Positions 15,706-24,262 of a stretch of DNA of 64,000 nt are shown in pieces. Location of the stretch: assembly GCA_005223045.1 (NCBI GenBank), contig NJBM01000016.1, positions 62,001 to 126,000 on the forward strand, in the 5' to 3' direction. The translations under genes and the position numbers were made by a program. This DNA comes from Planctomycetes bacterium B3_Pla. Its GTDB lineage: Bacteria; Planctomycetota; Phycisphaerae; Sedimentisphaerales; Anaerobacaceae. The notes below the pieces were generated by a model that did no database searches, had not been told where the DNA came from, and saw only the letters and a program-made list of their open reading frames with translations. How positions within the stretch are numbered: the stretch's first letter is position 1; each line of letters begins with the position of its first letter.

Positions 15706-16020
15706 ATGACGGGTGCAGATTTTGGAATAGATGAGGTTGCGATTGTGGATTTTTGCCGTCGCTGGAAGATAAAACAGCTTGCCGTCTTTGGTTCTGCTGT
15801 TCGCGGCGGTCTTGGGCCCGACAGCGACATCGACCTGCTGGTAACGTTCACTGCCGAGGCCGACTGGTCCATGTTCGACCATTATCGCATGGAGAACGAG
15901 CTGGCGGAACTTTTGGCCAGGGATGTTGACCTTGTAAGCATTCGGGCGATCGAAGAGAATCCCAACCGTATTTATCGCAAGGAAATCCTTGACAGTGCGC
16001 AGGTGATCTATGCAGCGTGA
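15706..16020 (+). CDS. mntA: MntA-type minimal nucleotidyltransferase antitoxin
   Basis: A 104-residue nucleotidyltransferase with the family signature 'AVFGSAVRGGLGPDSDIDLLV': Gly29-Ser30 and the metal-binding Asp41/Asp43. MntA antitoxins AMPylate or otherwise neutralise the partner HepT. The ATG at 15706 has GGGAG just upstream. An upstream TTG (15688) is less likely. The stop overlaps the hepT start by 11 bases, the usual coupling. The pair sits exactly between two copies of the gntP 5' end. Confidence 0.88.
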   Translation: MTGADFGIDEVAIVDFCRRWKIKQLAVFGSAVRGGLGPDSDIDLLVTFTAEADWSMFDHYRMENELAELLARDVDLVSIRAIEENPNRIYRKEILDSAQVIYAA

Positions 16021-16345
16021 TAAAGGTTTACTGCTGGATATGAAACGGGCGGCGATGTTGATTCTGCAATTCGCAGAGCAGATGAGCTTTGACAAGTTTC
16101 GGTCCGATCTGAAAACTCAGTCAGCGATAATTCATCAGTTCCTTGTTATCGGAGAGGTGGCAAAACTCCTCTCGGAGGATTTCAGAAAATCCAATCCGGA
16201 GATTCCCTGGTCGGCTATGGCTCGTATGCGCGACAAGCTTATCCATCATTACCGAGGCGTTGACCTTCGGGAAATATGGAATGCTGCCGAACTGGAAATC
16301 TCGAAACTTCTGTCTTTTTTGAATAAGCATCTTCCGGAGCAATAG
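16010..16345 (+). CDS. hepT: HepT-type HEPN ribonuclease toxin
   Basis: A 111-residue all-helical HEPN protein with the RX4HxY active site (Arg74, His79, Tyr81 in 'MRDKLIHHYRG'). HepT toxins cleave RNA and are inactivated by MntA. The N-terminal helix 'KRAAMLILQFAEQM' and the 'GEVAKLL' helix are typical. The stop codon (16343-16345) touches the first base of the right direct repeat, so the cassette ends exactly where the gntP leader begins. Confidence 0.88.
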   Translation: MQRDKGLLLDMKRAAMLILQFAEQMSFDKFRSDLKTQSAIIHQFLVIGEVAKLLSEDFRKSNPEIPWSAMARMRDKLIHHYRGVDLREIWNAAELEISKLLSFLNKHLPEQ

Positions 16346-16451
16346 GCCGCACTTTAGTGTAAGGATTGGTGCATGACGGATTTTTACCCTTTGATCATAC
16401 TGTGCATTGGGATCGCGGCTATCGTGGGGATGATCACGATCCTGCGTTTAA
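16345..16451 (+). repeat. Right copy of the 107-bp direct repeat flanking MntA-HepT
   Basis: Counterpart of 15490-15596. It provides the leader and first codons of the intact gntP gene. Recombination between the copies would remove 855 bp including mntA and hepT and leave an intact, in-frame gntP. Confidence 0.8.
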
Positions 16452-17764
16452 ACGCCTTTATCTCCCTGATTACCTCGGCAATAATCGTCAGCCTGCTGGC
16501 GCCGGGCGAGCTGGCCGTGAAGATCGGCCGGGTCGCCGAGGCCTTTGGCGATGCGGCGGGCAAAATCGGCATCGTCATCGCCCTTGCCGTAGTGATAGGC
16601 AAGTGCATGATGGACAGCGGCGCCGCGGACCGGATCGTGCGCGCGTTTCTGCGGCTCCTGGGCGAGAAACGCGTGTCGATCGCACTGATGTCCAGCGGCT
16701 TTGTTCTTTCTATCCCCGTATTCTTCGACACTGTGTTCTATCTGCTCGTACCTCTGGGCCGCTCGGCGTACAAACGCACCAGGACGAACTACGTCAGGTA
16801 CCTTCTGGCGATCTCGGCCGGCGCCATTGTCACACATTCGCTTGTGCCGCCGACGCCCGGCCCAATCGCTATGGCGGAGAATCTCGGCGTCGATTTGGGC
16901 CTGATGATCCTGATCGGCGGCATAGTGGCCGTGCCGGCGGGAATCTGCGGGATGTTGTACGGCGTATGGTGTGACAGGCGCATGAATATCGACATGCGCC
17001 CGCTCGAAGGCAGTCAGAGCGAACCCGACCCTCTGGACGACGAGCAGCTTCCGCCTTTGTGGGTGTCGGTGCTTCCGATTATCCTGCCGGTTGCGATGGT
17101 CTCGCTGAATACGATCTTCGGGATGGCAACCAGAGGGGCTGGCGAGACGCCGCTTGTAACGCGTGTGGCCGGGATCGTGGCGGTAATCGGCAATGTGAAT
17201 TTCGCCATGCTTGTCTCTACGGTCATTGCTATGATAACTTTGTATAAGCAGCGTCACCTGAATCGCCGGGAGATGGCGCGGGTAGTGGAGATTTCCCTCA
17301 TGAGCGGCGGCATGATCATTCTCATCACAGCGGCAGGGGGTGCGTTTGGCGCCATGCTGGAAAAGGCGCAGATAGGCCCGGCTATTGAACGGCTTGTGGC
17401 CGCGAGGACCGGCGAGTCGTTGTCCGGCTTGACGCTGCTGTCTGTCGGATTCATCATAGCCTGTATTTTGAAAATCGCCCAGGGTTCGACAACAGTTGCG
17501 ATGATGGCGACTTCGACCATGATGGCGGCTATGGTTCCATCCGCCGGCTCGGTTGGAATCAATCCGGTCTATTTAGCCACATCCATCGGCAGCGGGGCGA
17601 TGGTCGGGACGTGGATGAACGACAGTGGTTTCTGGATATTCGCCAAGATGGGCGGCTTTACCGAGGGCGAGACCATCAAATCGTGGACGGCGCTGCTGGC
17701 GATAATCGGAATCACAGGCTTCCTGACAACCATTGTGTTGGCCAAAATTTTGCCTCTGGCGTGA
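16373..17764 (+). CDS. GntP-family gluconate/sugar-acid:H+ symporter
   Basis: A 463-residue inner-membrane permease with about 12-14 hydrophobic spans. GntP family hallmarks are visible: 'ILRLNAFISLITSAIIVSLL' near the start, 'GKCMMDSGAADRIVR', 'PVFFDTVFYLLVPLG', 'THSLVPPTPGP', 'SGGMIILITAAGGAFG' and 'TWMNDSGFWIFAKMGG'. The family imports gluconate and related sugar acids with protons. It is one of three such genes here (also 28,927 and 43,959), suggesting uptake of several aldonates, aldarates or uronates. The downstream gene is convergent, so it is probably transcribed with the leader and toxin-antitoxin unit upstream. Confidence 0.92.
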   Translation: MTDFYPLIILCIGIAAIVGMITILRLNAFISLITSAIIVSLLAPGELAVKIGRVAEAFGDAAGKIGIVIALAVVIGKCMMDSGAADRIVRAFLRLLGEKRVSIALMSSGFVLSIPVFFDTVFYLLVPLGRSAYKRTRTNYVRYLLAISAGAIVTHSLVPPTPGPIAMAENLGVDLGLMILIGGIVAVPAGICGMLYGVWCDRRMNIDMRPLEGSQSEPDPLDDEQLPPLWVSVLPIILPVAMVSLNTIFGMATRGAGETPLVTRVAGIVAVIGNVNFAMLVSTVIAMITLYKQRHLNRREMARVVEISLMSGGMIILITAAGGAFGAMLEKAQIGPAIERLVAARTGESLSGLTLLSVGFIIACILKIAQGSTTVAMMATSTMMAAMVPSAGSVGINPVYLATSIGSGAMVGTWMNDSGFWIFAKMGGFTEGETIKSWTALLAIIGITGFLTTIVLAKILPLA

Positions 17765-17781
17765 TAATGCCGTTTCGCCTC

Positions 17782-19668
17782 TCACTCATACAAGCGGATA
17801 TCATAGCACGACAGGATATCGTCGTGGCGCAGGTATAGCCTGCCGTTATGGATTACCGGATGAGACCAGGCCGGTCCCTTGCCTCGCTGCGCCTCAAAAC
17901 GACCTTTAACGCGCAAAGCCTCCGGCGTGGCCTCGATCAGGAGCACGTCGCCCCGGTCGTAGCGGAATACGAGATTGCCGTCAGCGTACAGTACGCCGGC
18001 CGAACCGCGCGCCGGCGCGCGTTCCTTCCATACTACTTTGCCTGTGCCGAATTCGATACACGCCGGATCGCCCCGGTTGGGGCCGTGGCCGCCGTACACG
18101 TAGTCACCCACCAGCACAACGCCGCCGTGGTGGTTTTGGAAGTCTTTTGGTGAGATGAAGTACACTTCCTTAGCCTCGAAGCCGTCCCCCCGGCGGACGA
18201 TCTTCAGGAGTGCCGCCCCAGTGCTGTAGGCGGTAGTCACGAACACATAGCTGCCGCGAACGACCGGTGTGGGAATGTTCGCTATGTTGTTGGCAATCCG
18301 GTTGTAGCCCCATAGAAATCGGCCGGTTTTCGCATCGACGCCGATTGTGCCGCGACCGACTACTTGAACGTATTGGCGAACGCCGTCGATCTCGGCAACG
18401 ACGGCCGATGAGTATGCGGCGCCGTCGGCGCCTTTCTTGCCCAGCTCCGGCACAGTGCACGTCCAGATTGTCTCGCCGGTCAGTTTGTCCAGCGCGACCA
18501 TAGCCGCTTTTTCGCCGCCCGGCGTGCAGATGACTTTGTCGCCGTCGATCAACGGCGATTCACTGTACTTCCAGCCCGACATCATCTTGCCGCCGAAATC
18601 TTTGACAAGGTTCTTTCGCCAGCGAACAGTTCCCGTGGTTGCTTCGAGACAGACGAGGTCTCCTTCGGTACCTAACGCATAGACGAGCCCGGCGCTAACC
18701 GTAGGCGTGCAGCGTGAACCGTTGTCTCGGTGATGCGGGCCGATTGGCGTGGCCCAGAGCAAGTTGCGGGTCTGGAGATTGTAAGCCATCACAAACTGCA
18801 ACTCCGACCCGTCTTGGGACGGCCGGTCACCCATTGTAAAAAGCCGGCCGTTGGCTATCGAAACAGAAGACAAGCCGCGACCCAGGCCCTCGAGCTTCCA
18901 GAGCAGTTTCGGACCCTCTTTGGGCCATGTTTTTAGCAGGCCTCGTTCGCGACAGATCGAATCACGGCCCGGCCCGTGGAATCCAGGCCAGTTGCGGTTC
19001 GCTGCCGCGTCAAAGGTCAGGTCACCTGGCCGGCTCGCTTCTGTGGGGTCGAATTGGGCTTGCGGCGTGGTTGCGGGCGGTGGATACCTCTCGGGGGCGA
19101 TCTGACCCAAAATTCCGAGAAATCGGTCTCGGATTACGTTGGATTCGCTCTTCATGGCTTCTTCGATGACAGGCACGGCATCTTTCGCATCCGGCCCGAT
19201 ACCGCCGAGCACAAATGCAGACCGGATGCGAGTCCCACCCGTTTTGTTCTTGAACGTTTCAATCAGGATGGGCACAGCCTCTCTTCCCATGGCCGCCAGC
19301 GCCCCGGCGGCCGCGGCACGAACCCAGGGCTGCTCGTGGCCAAGTTGATTAATCAGCGCCTGAGCGGCCGGCCTTGCCCGGGATCCCAGAACGGCCAGCG
19401 CATCAGCCGCGACAACACGCACGGATGTGTCGTCAGCGTTCAGGGCCGAAACTAATGCCTCAACCGTCGCTTTCAATTCTTCCGAGTCCAAATCAGCCGA
19501 CACTTTCGACACCCAGGAACTCAAAGGTCTGCCTCGAACAACGAACTGCTCGGCACTCGACTCGGTGTTGTCCGGTGATTGAGATCCGACGGTCTTTCCT
19601 GCTTGCAATACAAGCCCAAGAACGCAACAACAAACAACCGGCATAAGTCGCAAGTTAGCCTTCTTCAT
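17782..19668 (-). CDS. Exported HEAT-repeat / PQQ-like beta-propeller protein
   Basis: A 628-residue secreted or periplasmic protein. A signal peptide (MKKANLRLMPVVCCCVLG) is followed by HEAT-like helical repeats at about 45-190 ('VRVVAADALAVLGSRARPAA', 'WVRAAAAGALAAMG', 'TRIRSAFVLGGIGPDA'). An eight-bladed PQQ-type propeller then runs from about 215 to the end, with blade motifs such as 'ATTGTVRWRKN', 'DKLTGETIW' and 'DAKTGRFLWGYN'. No PQQ-dehydrogenase catalytic residues are evident, so it is likely a binding or scaffold protein, common in Planctomycetota. The ATG at 19668 has GGAGC before it; an ATG eight codons earlier overlaps the stop of the DUF1080 gene, and the two genes are surely co-transcribed. 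Confidence 0.82.
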   Translation of the reverse strand: MKKANLRLMPVVCCCVLGLVLQAGKTVGSQSPDNTESSAEQFVVRGRPLSSWVSKVSADLDSEELKATVEALVSALNADDTSVRVVAADALAVLGSRARPAAQALINQLGHEQPWVRAAAAGALAAMGREAVPILIETFKNKTGGTRIRSAFVLGGIGPDAKDAVPVIEEAMKSESNVIRDRFLGILGQIAPERYPPPATTPQAQFDPTEASRPGDLTFDAAANRNWPGFHGPGRDSICRERGLLKTWPKEGPKLLWKLEGLGRGLSSVSIANGRLFTMGDRPSQDGSELQFVMAYNLQTRNLLWATPIGPHHRDNGSRCTPTVSAGLVYALGTEGDLVCLEATTGTVRWRKNLVKDFGGKMMSGWKYSESPLIDGDKVICTPGGEKAAMVALDKLTGETIWTCTVPELGKKGADGAAYSSAVVAEIDGVRQYVQVVGRGTIGVDAKTGRFLWGYNRIANNIANIPTPVVRGSYVFVTTAYSTGAALLKIVRRGDGFEAKEVYFISPKDFQNHHGGVVLVGDYVYGGHGPNRGDPACIEFGTGKVVWKERAPARGSAGVLYADGNLVFRYDRGDVLLIEATPEALRVKGRFEAQRGKGPAWSHPVIHNGRLYLRHDDILSCYDIRLYE

Positions 19669-19688
19669 TATTGCTCCAATCGGGAGAC

Positions 19689-21266
19689 TCATTCGGATAG
19701 TTGCGAAACGCGGAAATCATCAAAACGTATCCAGTGCTCGGCCTCGACAGGACCATTGTAGCATTGTATGCTGACATGGTCGTTGGCTGGCACCGGCAGC
19801 TTACCGGTAGCCGCTGTTTGAAACTTGCCCTCGGCGTTCGGGCGGAATTGGGCAATGAAATCGTTGCCATCCACGACAAGTCGAAGCTGGACCGTCTCGC
19901 TCGACATGGGTTTTCGTCCCGGAATGATCATCAGTTCACCATCAACTAATTCTTTAACGAGCTTGAACACTGGCTTGCCGGCATGATACCAGGTTATTCC
20001 TGCCTGCTCATATTGTTGGGTTGGTTTCGTTGTATTGGTCACAGTTACATCAATAGCATATTTGCCTCGGCTGCGATAGAAAGGGACCTTACGAACCAGA
20101 GCATTCCTGACGGTATGAGCCACCCCGGGCTCAACACGAATCTCCAATGCGCCCCGTCGGATGCGCTGCGTCTGAGGATTCTCCCGGATCCATGTCCAGC
20201 CATCCGCCAACCTATTCTCAAAGCGGTCCTCAAAGATGACGGTCTCCTCACGTCTCAGTATGGGTGTAAGAACGATATTTCTATAGCTTATAGCTGAGTG
20301 GTCGCCCTGGAGATAAATAGGGCCTGGCTTGAACTCATCGGACCACAGCGCGCCGCCGGTGCAGCCGAGAAGCGGTTGATTGTCAATAATCACCCTATCG
20401 TTAAGCTCTACCGTAACATGCCGGTCCAGAAGTGTGATGTTCATAGTCTGCCATTGCCCGGCGGGCTTCTCAGCACTGGCGGTGGGAGCAATTCGGCTGT
20501 AGATGCCCCCCATGTTGTGCGAATCGAGGCCTCTGTCCCTGGTGTTGGCTATCTGTACCTCGTAGATGCCCCGCAGGTAAACGCCGCTGTTGCCTTTCTT
20601 GGGGACCTTCACCTCTAATTTCAGGTTGAAATCCTCGAACTCAGCTTCGGTGCGAAGGTTGCCGTAGGAAACATGGCGCTTGCCCTCCTGCTGGGTCGGC
20701 CTGTTGACAAGAACGCCGTCTTCGGCCGACCAGCCGTTTTTCTGACGCGGATTGGTCAGCTTCCACCCGTTCAGATTGGATCCGTCGAACAGTGTGATTG
20801 GTTTGCCGTACCTGGTATTTGACAGGTCCGGCTTCGGCGGCAGGGGGGGTATCCGCTTGCCCGTGAATTCATTACGATTGACGCCTTTCCCGTCGAAGCG
20901 AGGCCGGATCTGCGTCAGGTGCATGGTGTCGCCGGATACTTTGGCAACAATCGTTTCTGTGAACGTATCCTTGTAAAGTACTTTGCCCTCTTTGTCCTTG
21001 CGGTCAACGGTATGAAGACGTGTGACCACAAGAGTATCGGCGTCCATACACGCACTGGCCATACGGATTACACTTCCTCCGCCCCACAGAATGTGCGCGG
21101 ACAAGTGCCCGTTTTCCTCGGCGACACTCAGCCAGCCGGCGCCTCCGCCGGGGATTGTCAGCGCCCAGCGCCCTAAATAGGGATTCCGGGGGGTCGCGCC
21201 ATGAACAGGCGCACAGACAACCGATAGACTCAAGAAGGCCAAAACATAGAGAATGCTTCTATTCAT
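19689..21266 (-). CDS. DUF1080 (3-keto-disaccharide hydrolase-like) exported protein
   Basis: A 525-residue secreted protein with signal peptide (MNRSILYVLAFLSLSVVCAP). A short N-terminal beta domain (24-135, 'LGRWALTIPGGGAGWL') is followed by a DUF1080 domain (about 148-335). That domain has the hallmark 'LFDGSNLNGWK', 'GVYLRGIYEVQI', 'DSHNMGGIYSRIAP' and 'GPIYLQGDHSAISYRNI'. A second concanavalin-like domain (about 340-525, 'DDFRVSQ' ending) closes the protein. DUF1080 proteins are laminin-G-like sugar-binding or 3-keto-glycoside hydrolases. It heads a two-gene operon with the HEAT/PQQ protein; AGGTGG precedes the ATG. Confidence 0.85.
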   Translation of the reverse strand: MNRSILYVLAFLSLSVVCAPVHGATPRNPYLGRWALTIPGGGAGWLSVAEENGHLSAHILWGGGSVIRMASACMDADTLVVTRLHTVDRKDKEGKVLYKDTFTETIVAKVSGDTMHLTQIRPRFDGKGVNRNEFTGKRIPPLPPKPDLSNTRYGKPITLFDGSNLNGWKLTNPRQKNGWSAEDGVLVNRPTQQEGKRHVSYGNLRTEAEFEDFNLKLEVKVPKKGNSGVYLRGIYEVQIANTRDRGLDSHNMGGIYSRIAPTASAEKPAGQWQTMNITLLDRHVTVELNDRVIIDNQPLLGCTGGALWSDEFKPGPIYLQGDHSAISYRNIVLTPILRREETVIFEDRFENRLADGWTWIRENPQTQRIRRGALEIRVEPGVAHTVRNALVRKVPFYRSRGKYAIDVTVTNTTKPTQQYEQAGITWYHAGKPVFKLVKELVDGELMIIPGRKPMSSETVQLRLVVDGNDFIAQFRPNAEGKFQTAATGKLPVPANDHVSIQCYNGPVEAEHWIRFDDFRVSQLSE

Positions 21267-21414
21267 AATAGACCACCTTTCATAGTATTTAACAATAATC
21301 TCAATGATTCTACCCTATGGAACCTTTATAATCCATATTTCATAGTAAAATTCATGGCTTGTGCAACGTAATCAAGATATTTTAAACAATAATCCGTGGC
21401 GCTTCCGGAAACAT

Positions 21415-21475
21415 TCATGGTATAATATTCATTGCCGATTTGCGATGTGACACGAGATAATTGACAATCGGCAAT
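21415..21475 (+). promoter_or_regulatory. Extended -10 promoter and 10-bp inverted repeat in leader of LamG gene
   Basis: TGGTATAAT (TATAAT 21421-21426) is an extended -10 element without a clear -35. Right after it ATTGCCGATT (21431-21440) and AATCGGCAAT (21466-21475) form a perfect 10-bp inverted repeat with a 25-base loop inside the untranslated leader. Confidence 0.45.
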
Positions 21476-21507
21476 CGAAAATTTCAAATCTGTCGAAGGA
21501 GGTTATT

Positions 21508-24180
21508 ATGCGACGAACACGTCTTTTCATATCTCTTGCAGTGCTGCTCACCACAGCCTTGTGTACGCAGGCGCAGGATCCGGATCCGGACCTTCTGGGC
21601 TGGTGGAAATTTGACGACGGCACGGGCACAATTGCCGTTGATTCGAGCGGCAACGGCAACGACGGCACATTCATTGGAGACCCAGAATGGGTCGCGGGCA
21701 AGTTCGGAAGCGGTTTGCTGTTTGACGGCCAGGGTGGCGAACGCATCTCACTCGCTGGGCTTGATATTCCCTCGGGAGCCATGACTATCGCCTGCTGGTT
21801 CAAGGCAAACAATCTGGACACGCCCGGCCAAGATCCGCGCATGGTGTCAAAAGCCAATGGCGGAGGCAACAACGACCACTGGTGGATGTTCAGTTCAAGC
21901 CGTCAGAGCGGAAACAAACTCCTGAGATTTCGACTTAAAACGAATGACGGACAGGACACCTCGGAGATCAAGGCCGGCAGCTTCGAAGTCGGCGAGTGGA
22001 TCCACGGCGCTATCTGGTGGGACGGCACCAACATGAAGGTCTATAAGAATAGCGTCGAAGTCGGCAACCTGGCAAAGGGAGGCACATCCGTCGCTACCGA
22101 TCCGACTATTCAGGCAGCCATAGGCAACCAGCCCATCGGAGCGGAGAACAGGCCCTTTGATGGAATCGTCGATGACGTGCGTATCTACACAAAGGCCCTG
22201 ACCGAAGCAGAGCTTGCTGAAGTAATGGCAGGTCCGCCGGCGCCGCTGGCGGCCGGGCCGGATCCCGCGGATGGAGTCACTCTCGAGCAGAACTGGGCCA
22301 ACTTGGGCTGGCAGGCCGGAACGTGGGCCGTATCCCATGACGTGTACTTCGGCACAGATTTCGAGGCCGTAGATCAGGGCGCCGAGGGCACGTTTATCGG
22401 CAATACCACATCCACCTTCCAGGTGGTCGGTTTTCCCGGTTTCCCCGCTCCTGAAGGTCTTCAGCCCGGCGCGACCTATTATTGGCGAGTCGATGAGATT
22501 AACCCGGACAATCCGGACAGTCCGTGGAAGGGCATCGTCTGGAGTTTCACACTGCCTCCCAAGACTCCGTATAATCCCGTCCCGGCCGACACTATGAAAT
22601 TCGTCAAGACGAATGCCGATCTGACCTGGACGGCCAAGTGGGGTGCTGCGCTGTTTAGCGTTTACTTCGGCACCGATCCGGTAGAGGTTGAAAGTGCCAC
22701 GGGGGCCGCCCCCGCCGGCAAGACGACTTTCGATCCGGGACCTCTCGAACTCGACACAACCTATTACTGGCGGGTGGATTCGTTTGACGGCGCAACCTGG
22801 AGCACGGGCAACGTATGGAGCTTCACCACAACGAGGCCGGGAGGCGGCCTTGTGGGTGAGTACACCAACTACGGCGGCGGCACACCCGATCCGCCTGAGT
22901 CACCGTTCCAGAATGTCCTGCTGACCCGAATTGATCCCGGGATCGACTTCCAATGGGGCAACGGTTCGCCCGAAACCGGTGTGATAAACGAGGACGACTT
23001 CGCCGTGCGCTGGACTGGTGAATTGGAGGTGCCGCTGACCGGCAGATACGCGTTCAAGGCCACAACCAATGACGGGGTGCTTCTCTGGGTCAATGGCGTG
23101 GAAATGGCTGATTCCTGGCGTCCTCAAGGTACTGAAGAGCAGTCAGGCACGATTGAACTTGTGGCCGGAGAGTTCGCATCGATCAAAATGTTGTTCTTCG
23201 CCACGACCGGCACGGCTCTGGCCGAGCTGCGCTGGGCGCACGATCTGATCCCACTTGAGATCATCCCGGCTGCAGCGTTTTCGCCGCCGATACGGGCCGG
23301 CTTGCCGAATCCCTTGAGTCAAGCGGTGAATGTGACTCAGGTTCCTGCCCTCGAATGGACAGCCGGCGGTCAGGCGGCCCAGCATGATGTTTATTTCGGT
23401 ATCGATGCGGACGCTGTCACCGCCGCAGATACGAGTACGGCAGACATCTACCGGGGCCGGCAGGCTGAGACGAGCTTCTCGCCGGCAACGCTTGAGTGGA
23501 ATACGACATACTACTGGCGTGTGGATGAAGTCAACGATTTGCATCCCGACAGTCCGTGGAGAGGCTCGGTCTGGAGCTTCACCACGGCGGACTTTTTGAT
23601 CGTGGATGATTTCGAGGGCTATGACGCTTATGATAACCAGATATGGTGGACGTGGAAGGACGGGCTTGGCTATGTCGCGCACGATGATGAGCTGGCCTTC
23701 GCAGGCAACAACACAGGTTCGATCGTCGGCGACGATACAACAGTTTCCTATACCGAGGAGACTGTCCGTCACGGCGGCGCCCAGGCGATGCCATTCTTCT
23801 ATAACAACAATAAGCAGGGCTCGGCGAAGTATTCAGAGGTGGAGCGGACTTTGAGTGTTTCTCGCGACTGGACTGAAGGAGGTGTGGGAGAATTGTCGCT
23901 GTGGTTCCACGGTGATCCGGCGAACGCTGCCGAGCGGCTGTACGTGGCGGTTACCGACAGCGCCGGCGCGACTGTTTTGGTTTACCATGACGATCCGAGC
24001 GCAGCGACCACAGACATCTGGACAGAGTGGGTGATTTCTCTACAGTCCTTGGCGGATCAGGGCATAGATCTAACGAATGTTAACAAGGTCGCTCTCGGCC
24101 TCGGCACCAGAGGTAATGCTACAGTACCCGGCGGCTCAGGTAAGATGATCTTCGATGACATCAGGCTGTATCGACCGTAG
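21508..24180 (+). CDS. Secreted LamG / PA14 multidomain carbohydrate-binding protein
   Basis: An 890-residue secreted protein with a signal peptide (MRRTRLFISLAVLLTTALC). A LamG/concanavalin domain (about 27-243) shows 'GWWKFDDGTGT', 'DSSGNGNDGTF', 'FDGIVDDVRIYTKALTEAE'. Fibronectin-like modules at about 245-350, 352-442 and 605-695 each end in 'TYYWRVD' and 'WSFTT'. A PA14 domain lies at about 450-595 ('YAFKATTNDGVLLWVNG') and a C-terminal beta-sandwich ends 'GKMIFDDIRLYRP'. No catalytic domain is seen. It probably binds polysaccharide at the cell surface; such proteins are extremely common in Phycisphaerae. AAGGAGG lies at ideal distance from the ATG. Confidence 0.85.
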   Translation: MRRTRLFISLAVLLTTALCTQAQDPDPDLLGWWKFDDGTGTIAVDSSGNGNDGTFIGDPEWVAGKFGSGLLFDGQGGERISLAGLDIPSGAMTIACWFKANNLDTPGQDPRMVSKANGGGNNDHWWMFSSSRQSGNKLLRFRLKTNDGQDTSEIKAGSFEVGEWIHGAIWWDGTNMKVYKNSVEVGNLAKGGTSVATDPTIQAAIGNQPIGAENRPFDGIVDDVRIYTKALTEAELAEVMAGPPAPLAAGPDPADGVTLEQNWANLGWQAGTWAVSHDVYFGTDFEAVDQGAEGTFIGNTTSTFQVVGFPGFPAPEGLQPGATYYWRVDEINPDNPDSPWKGIVWSFTLPPKTPYNPVPADTMKFVKTNADLTWTAKWGAALFSVYFGTDPVEVESATGAAPAGKTTFDPGPLELDTTYYWRVDSFDGATWSTGNVWSFTTTRPGGGLVGEYTNYGGGTPDPPESPFQNVLLTRIDPGIDFQWGNGSPETGVINEDDFAVRWTGELEVPLTGRYAFKATTNDGVLLWVNGVEMADSWRPQGTEEQSGTIELVAGEFASIKMLFFATTGTALAELRWAHDLIPLEIIPAAAFSPPIRAGLPNPLSQAVNVTQVPALEWTAGGQAAQHDVYFGIDADAVTAADTSTADIYRGRQAETSFSPATLEWNTTYYWRVDEVNDLHPDSPWRGSVWSFTTADFLIVDDFEGYDAYDNQIWWTWKDGLGYVAHDDELAFAGNNTGSIVGDDTTVSYTEETVRHGGAQAMPFFYNNNKQGSAKYSEVERTLSVSRDWTEGGVGELSLWFHGDPANAAERLYVAVTDSAGATVLVYHDDPSAATTDIWTEWVISLQSLADQGIDLTNVNKVALGLGTRGNATVPGGSGKMIFDDIRLYRP

Positions 24181-24218
24181 GGGAAAGCGAAATGCAAAGT
24201 ATCGCGTATTGGGTATTG

Positions 24219-24262
24219 CGTGATGCGTATTGGCGTTGCTCTTTTTCGCAATACGCATCACG
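24219..24262. terminator. Bidirectional terminator-like hairpin between convergent genes
   Basis: CGTGATGCGTATTGGCG (24219-24235) pairs with CGCAATACGCATCACG (24247-24262) around a T-rich loop. The stem of about 16 bp lies between the LamG gene and the aldehyde oxidoreductase gene, which point at each other, and even includes the stop of the latter. U-tracts are poor, so termination is inferred from position. Confidence 0.55.

Noticed and set aside
16448..17257. 269-codon minus-strand open frame inside gntP
   Set aside because: Antisense shadow of the GC-rich permease gene; composition is His/Arg/Asp-rich without any family pattern.
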